From: Smittia aterrima
Taxonomy: Eukaryota > Arthropoda > Insecta > Diptera > Chironomidae
Length of the DNA: 64,000 nucleotides
Reading direction: 5' to 3'
Assembly (NCBI GenBank): GCA_033063855.1
Contig: CP093831.1
Location: 5,332,001 to 5,396,000, forward strand
Every line of letters starts with the position of its first letter. Position 1 is the first letter of the stretch. The notes under the pieces are model-generated. The model saw nothing but the letters and a program-made list of their open reading frames with translations. It did not search any database and was not told the DNA's origin. The position numbers and the translations under genes are program-made. Positions 1 through 10,020 of the stretch are shown in pieces.

Positions 1-501
1 AAGAATTAAAGCATGAAACAGTCCCGACAGTTGTCAGAAAGAATGAAGGTGGAGGTTTTGTAAAGAGGAAAAAGAGAAATGAAAAACAAAAGCGGGAAAG
101 CTGTCAAAAATTGTGAAAGCTGAAGTGGAAAAGCTTTCTTTTTCCAACGAGTGAATGGCCTCGTCGTCATTATTCTCGCCATAAAATGTATTTTAATTAC
201 TACTTGAATATGCATAGATCTCGAAACTCGTAAATTTAAATTTCATGTTCAGCGTGACACGCCCGAAACCTTCATTTCACTGATGATTGTAATAACAGAA
301 ATTACACGTGAACGTGCTACGCTCATTTCCTAGTCACATTCAGTCCGACGCTAGTGAAAAATGAATAAATAAAGGAAATGAGCGAGGCTAAGTGGGCGAA
401 TATCTCAGCGACAGTTTCTAGCCTCGCGAAAAAAATAAAAGTCGATAGGGTCGTGGTCTAAATGTTTAAAAGCTCTGACGAAGCAACAAAGCATTTCTCA
501 C
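1..501. other. Left edge: intron of the LRRC49-like gene
   Basis: The last readable exon of the LRRC49-like gene ends at 502 with a good minus-strand donor (exon ...GAACG, then GTGAG). These bases are therefore most simply the first part of its next intron. I see no acceptor followed by an LRR-like reading frame here, so the next exon should lie outside the window. The one open frame on the minus strand (6-215) has no recognisable features. Confidence 0.6.
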
Positions 502-1994
502 CGTTCCAAATTGTGCAAATCATCCGAAACATTAATCTTCTTGATTCGATTCCGTTTCAAATTCAACTCTTTCAAGCAACAAAGTCCAGCAAAGTCGGTT
601 GGTTGAATGTGTCTGATTTGATTGCCCGCAAGGTTCAAGGATTTTAGTTCTTGCAATTGACAAATCTTTTGACTAATATGAGAGATCCGATTGCCATGAA
701 GATCAAGCACACGAAGAGTCTGCTTAAGAGAAATGATTCCAGTGATGTCGCTAATACGATTCTTGCCTAACAGCAAAACTGTTAAGCTCTTCAGACCATC
801 AAGATTGGAGATCTTCTCGATCTGATTGTTGTACAAGTCCAGGAACACCAGATTGGTTAGATTGAAACGAAAGCTATTCATGTAGCTGTTGTTGGCATCA
901 ATTTGAATGTCGGGAGTGGCTTTTGATACGTTGACGTTTGCCATTTCGTGATGCGTGTGCGTGTCAATCACGCTGAAGGATGGCGTTGCTACTAATTTGT
1001 TTCTTTGTGGCGCTGTGCCGAATATCGAGGATTGCACAGTCGAGGGAGGCGGCGAAGGCGAATAATTGATCATCACACTGTTAGCTCTCTTAAGCAATCC
1101 ACTTTTCGATTGGAACATGAACGACTTTTGAAGAAAGGAAGTTGGTGTAACTGTTCCGTTTGGCTTAACAGCTCCGCCGTTTGTCGTGCCATTATTCGTG
1201 GCACTAAAATTCAAGTTTAACTGATTGCGTGATATGGATTTCTGTTTCAAGAATGGCTTTGATTTGTTGGTAATTGTGCACTGATTGCTATTTGACTTTT
1301 CCATATCCTTTGATGGCACATTATTATTATTATCTTTGCCGCCATCAGTGGACAGCGGCGCGTCAACACTCAATTCGCTGTCGGGAATGTGAAATGTATT
1401 TATCAAATTATGTTGAAGAGAAAGCAAACGTAAGTTTGGCTCGCTGTCGATAACAGGAATCGTGCAGAGACCACGACGATCGAGATTAATTCTGTCTGGC
1501 TGTTTCTCTTTCTCTCTCGACGTCCTTCTGATTTTGTGAATCCCATTTTCTACAATTAAGCAACTCGAATCACTCGCTTGTTGGTTGTTTATCTTGCCCG
1601 TGGGACTCTCGTGACCACTCTCGATTCGCTGGTGGTTCTTGCTGCGATGCAAGTTTGTGTTTATCTTTTTCGTGACATTTTTGTAATTAACAGTTCCATT
1701 GGAGAACGCGATTGGGTTTCCGACTTGAGCTGCTGCTGTCGCTATTGTCGTTGGACCACAAAGCGTACTGTAACTTCGAGTAATTAAGCGATTGGCTCTC
1801 TGCTGGTGACTTCGGTTGACATTTAAGCGCGTTGGCACAACTGATTCAATTTTTAGTAGTGACGGGACGTAGTGCTGTTGAAGGACACTTGTTTGCCCGT
1901 TTATTGTGGTAGTGATGTTTGAGATGAGTGGCGATGTTGTGGCTTCGATTATTTGCGTGCCATTCGGTCGACCACGAGACTTGGTCGAACTCAT
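502..1994 (-). CDS. LRRC49-like leucine-rich repeat protein, partial (5' exon only)
   Basis: One exon encodes the first 497 or so residues and ends at a donor at 502/501; the gene continues left of the window. The start is the ATG at 1994, preceded by stop-rich AT sequence. Residues 1-183 are low complexity (Ser, Thr, Asn, basic). A first LRR core (LRLLSLQHNLI) lies at residues 188-198. It is followed by a Ser/Asn-rich insert of about 173 residues, then five clean LRRs at 379-494 (FLDLYNNQIEKI, VLLLGKNRISDI, VLDLHGNRISHI, SLNLAGNQIRHI, ELNLKRNRIKKI). The order and wording of these repeats match vertebrate LRRC49, a non-catalytic subunit of the TTLL1 tubulin polyglutamylase complex. The inferred role is therefore tubulin polyglutamylation in neurons, cilia or sperm tails. 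The family match is good, but orthology cannot be settled without the missing 3' half. Confidence 0.85.
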
Positions 1995-4900
1995 TTAGCG
2001 ATCAGCGAACGGTGAAATTTTAATGAACTTCTGCCGTTTCGGAAATTTACAAAACAACTTTTTTTTTATTAAAAACTTTCCGTTTTTCGATTCACGTGAT
2101 GGCTTTGCTCTGTGCCATATTTTATCGGAACGAGTTCATTCATCCCACGAGGAGTGGGAAACAAGGAGAAGCTCGCATGTGTAGGTTTCAATGGGAAAAT
2201 CAATCAACTTCCATACACTAAGCAACAACAAAAATTCTTTCCTTTCTCACTTTTCGCTCCACGACCGACTCAATTGAGCTTTACAACACAAGCAGGCACA
2301 AAAGTGTTTCCATTTACCAAATCACTTTCTGATTCTGATTTCCATTGTTTCTGTTTCTGTTTTATTGCTGAATAATTTTTTTTTTGGTATTTTCGTCGCT
2401 CTATTTTCGGATCATCTAACCTACATTCGAGCACCTACATTTTCACGCGAACAACTTTTTATTTCACTCCACTTCTGCCACGAATTGCATTCCTTAAAGT
2501 TTTCCTTTCTTTCTGATTTCTTTATTTTTTTCTCGGCCAAAGTTCGTCGAAGCAATAAAGAAAGTTTCTCTAGTTCAACTACGTTTTAATTAGAAGACAT
2601 TAAACTCTCTCTCTCTCTCCCGTCAACGACGAGGCTTCACAAACTCGTGAGGGTGCTTAAAGTTTTCTTCTTCCTCTTGAGGTTTCCCTCGTGCAACATT
2701 TCTCCCAATTATGAGCACACAATTGTGATTTGCGCTCTCGGTCTTATGCAGTCGAGAAAGTTTTTCTTTTTTTTTGCTTCAAATGCAAATTCTCCTTATT
2801 CCACTTTCAAACAAGCTCGCGTCGAAAAGACTGCAAGTTTCACTTTTCTTTGCCACCCACACAACTTATTAGTTCTTGTTCAATTGCAGAACTTCACAAA
2901 AGAACGAAAAACTCTGAGAAATATTTTTATTTCGCACTCAGTTTGCAAAAGAATGAAAGAAACGAATCGGAAAAGAATTCCTCAACTTATTTAATTTTTC
3001 CTGTTTTTCTGCAATTTCTCCTCGTTTGTCTCTTTGAATATGAAAACTTTTTTCCCAGTCTGTGTCTCTGTTTCGAATGAAGTGAAATAAGAAATTTGCA
3101 AAAGAATTTTGCAATGTTGTGCTTTTTGAATGTTTTCCTCTTAAAAAATTATTTGAAATATTCAGCGAAGCTAGATCATAACTTAAGAACAATTCCCTCT
3201 TTATTGAAATATTTGCAGGCGATGAATTAAATGACTTCGTGCTTTCGCTTACTTCTCAATGAGAAATTCTCATTCAGAACTTTTCCGCCCGCGATAATCA
3301 CCGATAAAAACTGTTTCAGATTTAATGACTGCACGATAGAATAATTTCTCTTTCTATTGAGTTGGAGATTTTTTCATCTCCGCTTTACTTTCAGTTTCCA
3401 CTTTGAAACGCGATTGTTTTTTAAATGCGATTTTTCTGTAGTGTTGCAATCCTTTGAGCATGTATAATGATGTGCTTCAACGATGAATATTTGCCACTCA
3501 AATGCACATTTTCTCGAATAGACTTTGCTTTCATCATCACTTCAATTGTTCCTTTGACGTATTTAGTTTAGCGCTTCGTGAATAACTTGCAACTTAAACG
3601 CATTGCATTACAAAGGCACCGACTCTTGCAGAGCTAGAAGTCATCTCTCGATTTGTAAAATCGTGGAGCGACTAACTACAAACAACAACATCGCGAAGCA
3701 AGAAACTTTCCACAAATTGCTCAAAAACTTTCTTCTTTTCACAGAAAAACATTCGATTGATTTAATAAAAATGCTAGAACACAACGAAACTGAACAGAGA
3801 CGGCGGCAGAGTCGGAAAGGCAATAAAAGTTTTATTGCCCGACATGCAAATGAACAAGCTAATGTGTTCTCTAAAGTCTCTTGCGAGCTGATTGCTTCAG
3901 ACAACAGACGTTAAAAGACAACTTAATGTCTCGCGTTGCTTCTAGCTTCTGCCCTTTCTCTCCTTTGCCACCCTCCACTGAAAAGTATGCGATAAATATT
4001 TTTCGTACGGGGAAACTCTATAAAATATAAACACACGAAAACAAAAAACTATCTACAACCGAAAACAGAAAATAATTTCCACAACAACAAAACAAGCGTG
4101 GCTTGGCAGAAACGGAGCGCAATGAAAAAAGCCAATACACCGAATATCGGGTCGCAGTCGAAGTCATTATTATTTTAGATTGTTGTTTTGGATCGCGCTC
4201 TCGTGCTTCAGTGCAAACAACCTATGACGGCTGATGCGAGCGACTGATACTGTTGTCTCGTCTCGTTTCTGTCCCCGAGTGAAAACTCGAAAGTTTTCAT
4301 TTCAATCGTTCCGTTCGAATGACGATGATTATGTAAATTTCAAATATTCATTTTATTGGCATTTACGAAGGAGGAAAGGAGAAAACTTTTTATTTTGTAA
4401 TCAATTTTGACTGTTGCTGAGTGCATGAAAAACTTTTTTTTTTGCTTCGATCTTCTGCTCGAGCGGATTTTATTTTTGTTCTTGCATAGATTTTCAATTC
4501 CTCATGGCGACAAAGTCTCTTACTTCACTTCGTGGAAATCTAAAATATTTCTTTCCTCCCTTTGGGATTTATCGAAAGTTTCATTTCACAACTCCGCCTC
4601 TCAAATGTTTTTTTTTTCTTCCTTTGTCACGAGAAAATTGAAAAATCCACATCAGCAGGAAGTATTTACATATCACGACTGAAACTTTTTTTGAAGAAGA
4701 AACGAAAAAGGAAAACTGCACGATGAAGCTAATAAAAATTGTAATGAGCTATCGAACACGCCGCGCGAAGCATACGAAAACAACTGAACAGCGAACAACA
4801 AAGTTTGATTGAGGCACGATCCGAGTGAGAGGCGGGAAAATCGTTTCGATGGAAGAAAAATTGGCTCCCGTTCCGGATTGGTATTATTGACGGGTCTGGT

Positions 4901-6998
4901 TAGCAAACGAAGACGCAGCTGAGGTTCAGCTCGTCAACCCTGCTTGGGAAAACATTTTCAGTTTCCATGCTTAAAAGGAAAGTTTTTATTTTTCGGGGGT
5001 TGTCAAGGTTCCTTCAAATAACAAGGAGCTTACTGTTGTCAGTTGAATTAATTTGTAATTGACACTCGAAGTCTCTCCTAAGAGAGTTCAAACTTAGAGG
5101 CTTCTATTCATATGAAGACAGTCACGGATTAGCCGATTATGTTTGCTCTTTCCCTTCCATTGAGCTTTCCATCGCTCCATGTAACAGAATTCATTCAACT
5201 GCTGCACAAATTATTTTTACAAACAACTTTTTTTTCCATCGACCGATCCGACACACATTTTCCGCATTTTCCAAACATTTTCCCACATGAGCTTGTCGGC
5301 TGAAGCGAAAGTTTTATGTTGATGAAAAACAGAAAAAGTGTATGCGAGAATGTAAAAGTTTCGTTGAGCTGCTTGTTGTCGAAGCTCTCATTCATGATCG
5401 AACAAAGCTGTTCTAATCAATGAATGAATATTCAACTTACTCCGATGAGAAAGTTATTTATGGTTAACCAGTTGAGTAACGAAGGCCGATGAAATCGTTT
5501 GGGAGGAAATTTGAGGAAAGCTCCTGTTATCGACGAGGCAGATTGTTTGCTTTCACTTAATTCAACTGCAATGAAGTGAAAGCTTTATAATGATGTGGAA
5601 GTTTGAAGTGCTCTCTATCTCTCTCGCTGGCTCTCAATTTAAAAGCTAAAGTGAAGAACTATCCATTTAAAGTTAAAAACTTTTACATTTTATCCATGGG
5701 AGAGATATTCATTGGAGATTGCAATGCGAAATGGGAATGGATCTGTCACAAATGAAAGCGATACGTTTGAATGAGAGTGAGGAGGGAGCTTTCGGCCTCC
5801 CCAGTCGGCAACTTTAAATAACACAAATTTATGCTTGTCACACCTGTTCCATGCACACTCCTCAGACAGATGGCAACAAATTACACAACTTTGAATATTC
5901 ATGCACGCTCTTCCAATGGAAATGAATGCGAGAGAAGGGGAAATAGACAGCCCGAGGAAAGGCTTTAGGGAAATCTACGAGCGAGTGTAAATGACAACGT
6001 AAATAAAGTTTCGTAAATTTTTTTTTCTGATTGGCAGATATAAAAACGAAATCCTGTCAACATGAGGATCATCGGTTTGTAGTAATGAAAGCTTAACGCA
6101 AACGACATCATTAGGGCGTCTGGCGGCAGCACGAGTGTTCTGCTTTTAAAAACGCGCATCAAAATGGAAACGGTTGAGATTTTCGTGCTGAAACTCGTTA
6201 AAACAGCTTTAACTTCATTGTCCATTGTTCCAGCTGTCTGCCCGAGCACATGAATTATGATTAACCATTAAACTCTTTTTATCCTGTTAATCTGGCAGCC
6301 GTTTTTTATAGAACACAGCTTTGCAATTTAACAGGGACATGATGTAAGAGTAATTGCGGACGATGATATATTAGCTCGTAATAGTTTTAATTTGTTCAGG
6401 ACTCGGAGGAGCAATAAAACCGAAATCCCGGTGACTCAACATACCATTCGTGAGTTCATCAAATGAAACTGAGCAGCAAGTAGCGAACTGTAATTTGATA
6501 ATTGTTTGAAGAAGCCCCACGTTGTCGCCCTTCGACGGTTACCATTACGAAGAAGAACGAAATGTATTGCGAATTCCGCGAAGGTGTCGTCGATAAATAA
6601 ACAGAAGTGAGACAGTCTCGTTTCGTAGCTCGCTTGATGAAGGTGCTAATTGGCGACTCATTAGAAAGTTCGACATACTTTGTATGGTGAATCGCGCGAG
6701 CACTAATTACTGGAAATCATGAACGTGTGCTGGAGCTAATTAAGTGATTTAGTGGACGCAATAGTCGGACGGATAGTTCAGAAACGGATTTATAACGCAG
6801 AAATTGAGTTATTTCCTTGGAAGTTTCCATCAAAAACAGTTCGCATTGACCAGGATTTTAGTTGGAACAAGTTAACAGTCGAGAGTGTGAAAAATTACGC
6901 AGAAAATTGCTTCCGTGCTGACATTTCTGTGGCGAGGAAAAAAAAAGTTTACAGCTCGACGGCGACATAAACTTCCATTTTTTAATTAGAAAATCAAT
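1995..6998. other. Intergenic: divergent promoter region
   Basis: About 5 kb between the diverging LRRC49-like gene (minus) and the coiled-coil gene (plus). It holds an E-box palindrome CACGTG at 2093-2098, about 100 bp upstream of the LRRC49-like ATG, a (CT)7 run at 2605-2618, and many poly-T or poly-A tracts. The open frames here are short, mostly low complexity or GTG/TTG-started, and lack splice partners. The plus-strand frame at 6752-6970 starts at GTG and is read as likely 5' leader. No gene is supported. Confidence 0.6.
2605..2618. repeat. (CT)7 microsatellite
   Basis: Seven perfect CT dinucleotide units in intergenic DNA; seen directly. Confidence 0.95.
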
Positions 6999-8650
6999 AT
7001 GAATCAGGGCGATACTCCGTCAACCATGAGCTCACTGGAAAGCGAGTTGAAAAATTACAAATCGCTTTACGAGGAGATTGCACAAAACGATAGTAAAATT
7101 TACTTGAACAACTCAATATCCGACGACATTATTCACTATGATGACGAGACGAAAGTTCAATGCTGTTGTTGCAAGGTTCACCGCAGACATAACAGCTTCA
7201 TCGCAGGCGGTGCGGTTACGAAGCCATTTAACATCTACAATACAATCTGGCTCGGCGAAATGAAGAACGCCACTGATTATTTCGAGTATCTCAATGAGAC
7301 GCGACGTAACAGCTTCAACAGTTTGAACAAAGATAATCGATCAAATTACTACAAACTCATGCTTGCCGACAGCCATTCAGTAAACTTCGATTACGATACC
7401 ATCAAGAATAGTAAACACAATTGTAGCGGGAACTTTCTACAGGTGCCAAAGTCAACTAATGACGAGCAACTCCACCGAACGCCATTCCAAACAGACATTT
7501 CAAAGAAAATCGATCAAATTTATGCTCTAGACTCGAGCGTCTCGTCATTAATCTACAAATCGATAGAAGTTCATGCGGACATTCTGGTAAGACAAACATT
7601 TGATGGACGAGTTGAATTGACATTGGAAGCGAGATGAGAAAAGTTCTTGACTTCTTGAGAAGGAAAGTTTTGTCCAGCAAAATTGTGAAGACGAAGAAAG
7701 TAAATTAAAACTTTCAAACCAAGAAGTTCCACAACATTTCAAGTCCAGCAATCCTGACTTTTATGATTGAAAACGATTTAAGCTTTGCGTTTGTTTCATA
7801 AATAGAAACTTTTATGATCGAATTCAATCGCCAGAAAGCACGTTCGGAGAGTGCGAGTGAAAACATTTTTCCTTTTACTTTTTTATGGCTGGAACAATAA
7901 ATTATTTTTAATCCTATTATTGGTGGAATAACGCAACATTTATCGGCAATGTAAAATCTTGTTTTAATGGCAAAAGGTTATTCGGCTCTCGGGCAGTTTG
8001 AACGAAGCTTAACGGCTGTTGTTTTGCATACAAACTGTCAGTTGAAATGTGGTGGGACCGTTAACGAAAAGATTTCTGTCTTAAACTGCCTTCCTTAACA
8101 ATCCCCTGACCTTTTTTTTGCTCGACTCTCGCACGACTCTAAGGTACAGGATGTTCAATTCTTTGGCACATGCCTCGACCGTGTAATTATATTGCCGCTG
8201 GAATAAAGCATCTCGTTTCCAACCTCCAACCCAACGATTCATAAATTTAGTCCCAAACACATCGCATCTCCTTTATCGCAAACAGAATCACGTCAAATTT
8301 CCATCCGTCATTTCAAGGGATTCATCAGATTAGTAAAGACGAAGGCGGAGAAAGTGTAATTGCGTAATCTCCTCAGCTATTTCCACTGTCCGACACATTC
8401 CTTGATTACATAATATTTCCATTCTGATTCAATGAGGATTATCTCTTTTATCTTTAAGTCTTTGGACGCTACGGTGTCTCGCTTGCTGGCCGAGACTCGA
8501 AGCTTACTCGAGGAACTGGAAGACGTAAAATGTCTCGACGAAATCATCGCGATGCTGAATCGAGAGATTCCGATTGTGCATCGAGAGTGGACATATCCAA
8601 TAACAAATTCAAGCAAGATTCCTGTGGACGAGGGAGTCATGGTGTGGTAG
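6999..8650 (+). CDS. Unrecognised coiled-coil protein, two exons
   Basis: Model: join(6999..7586, 8459..8650), 259 residues. Exon 1 starts at the ATG at 6999 (context AATCAATATG) and ends at a strong donor (ATTCTG|GTAAGA). Exon 2 follows an acceptor (TTTATCTTTAAG|TCT) after an 872-bp intron. Both cuts are in phase 0, and the join makes one continuous helix. Residues 10-30 are probably helical. Residues 55-58 are four consecutive cysteines followed by a basic HRRH stretch. The C-terminal part, about residues 165-235, has heptad-like Leu/Ile spacing (ALDSSVSSLIYKS, then LLAETRSLLEELEDVK), suggesting a coiled coil. A second in-frame Met at residue 10 is an alternative start. A polyadenylation signal lies at 8802. 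I do not recognise the family. Reading through the donor instead would end at 7637 with an unconserved-looking tail, so the spliced model is preferred. Confidence 0.65.
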
Positions 8651-8801
8651 CCGTGGAGCAAAGCATTCTAACGTTGATATCAAATGAGGGTATTAGTTCT
8701 AATTACTTTTAGATTTAATCTCAAGCGATGTAATGAATGAAAGGAAGTCTACTTCGTTCATTTCTCTATTTCTTTTAATTACACTTTGTGAAACATTGCT
8801 G

Positions 8802-8807
8802 AATAAA
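8802..8807 (+). terminator. Polyadenylation signal AATAAA of the coiled-coil gene
   Basis: A canonical AATAAA 152 bp after the TAG stop at 8648-8650, on the coding strand, with no other gene between. Confidence 0.55.
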
Positions 8808-9545
8808 TATTGACAACACACGAGATGAAGAAAGAAGAGTTTTCATTGGAGCAGATTTCTTTTGGATTAAAATGCTTCTTTGCAGTAATCGGAAAGAAAG
8901 CTTCATTCTGATAAACCGTTCTGTCTGGAGCTAAGAGCGATGCCTTTAATTCTAATACCAGAATGACAGCTAACACAGAGATTTCCTGAAATAAAAGAGA
9001 AAGTCGTTCGAGACGATGTTCAACAAGAAAGAAAATTCCTTTGGCATTAACGCTCATACGAATAAGAGATTACGACCCCAGATTTGTAATAATTGCAAAC
9101 ATTTTAAGGATTTTATCTGACCGAGACGTAAGAGTCAACTGAAGGGGAGAAAGACCAAAGCGGATTAGCTTTTCTATTCCCAACCTTAAAGTCACATTTG
9201 CCGGATCGTCGCTTTTATAAAAACAACAAGCTCAACAGTGTCAGGCAATGTGAAGAATCCGCTTCGACTTATAAGAAAGAAAATAAATCAAGAGCTCGTC
9301 GCCGAATTGAAAGAAAAAAGAAAAAGATTTCCGGTCGAAGCAAATACAAAGCGGTAATCAATAAGCGGCTTAAAAAACCAATCTCAATTCATTTAAAGTA
9401 AAGCAGTAAAAGTTTCTTAAAAGCACACAACGTTAACTTTATTTACGAAAGAGTTTGAAAAATATTTCTCCTCATCGAAACCAAAACTGTCGGTTGAAAC
9501 GCAAAATGCTTGAAGATAAGCTGCGTTCGAATCTAAACAATGAAC
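8808..9545. other. Intergenic between convergent genes
   Basis: About 740 bp between the 3' ends of the coiled-coil gene (plus) and Rh50 (minus). The plus-strand open frame 9198-9401 starts at TTG and is very Lys/Arg-rich, with no sign of selection that I can see. Nothing else is supported. Confidence 0.6.
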
Positions 9546-9551
9546 TTTATT
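9546..9551 (-). terminator. Candidate polyadenylation signal of Rh50
   Basis: TTTATT on the plus strand reads AATAAA on the minus strand, 366 bp after the stop of the distal last exon. A second copy lies at 9438-9443. No AATAAA lies between the two alternative last exons, but ATTAAA at 10055-10060 could end the transcript using the proximal exon. Confidence 0.4.
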
Positions 9552-9916
9552 GCCAAAATAAATCTGCAAAAGAAATCATCAAGAAACTGAGATTGCGTCA
9601 ATGACTGGAAAACTTTTGTGATCGAAATATTTTCCAAGAAAATCCAACTCGAGCTTGGGTTTAATCTCAATCCAACGCCTTTCCCTTCCTTGACATTGAT
9701 CCAATAAATTTAAACAAGCGAGAAATACACAAAGCTCAACTGCCGAGCGAATGATTTGGTTTCTAACCGATACACATTTGTTAAGTGAAATGATAAATAT
9801 TTGGGCGGTTGATTTATGTTGATTTCGCAAGCAGACACTTAATAACACGAATAGATGCGACTGAGTTGAGTTGTTGCGTAATATTTAGCTTCAATCGGAT
9901 GTTAAATCTTCAACAA

Positions 9917-10020
9917 TCAGTTTTCGTGGTGATGGCCGTCTGGTGTCTCCCAGTACACATCGTCCTTGTGCATTTCATTGTGCTCGAGACGTCGGAAGGT
10001 TGGACTTTTGAGAACGAGAC
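9917..10020 (-). other. Rh50: Rh50 distal alternative last exon
   Basis: The acceptor is TCTCATCTCAAAG|GT. The first two bases complete the Gly codon left open by exon 8 (ACA G|GTAAGC), giving GLVLKSPTF, then DDVYWETP and a His-rich end before TGA at 9919-9917. DDVYWE(V/T)P is the classical cytoplasmic-tail motif of Rh glycoproteins, so this is probably the ancestral tail. Confidence 0.8.

Noticed and set aside
4400..4430. Resemblance to insect miR-315 (TTTTGACTGTTGCTGAG)
   Set aside because: The seed differs, and the flanks do not supply a complementary arm for a hairpin.
6752..6970. 72-codon plus-strand frame just before the coiled-coil gene
   Set aside because: It opens with GTG, ends before the real ATG and has no features; likely 5' leader.
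7587..7637. Read-through extension of the coiled-coil gene to the TGA at 7637
   Set aside because: It ignores a strong GTAAGA donor and breaks the helix that exon 2 continues in phase.
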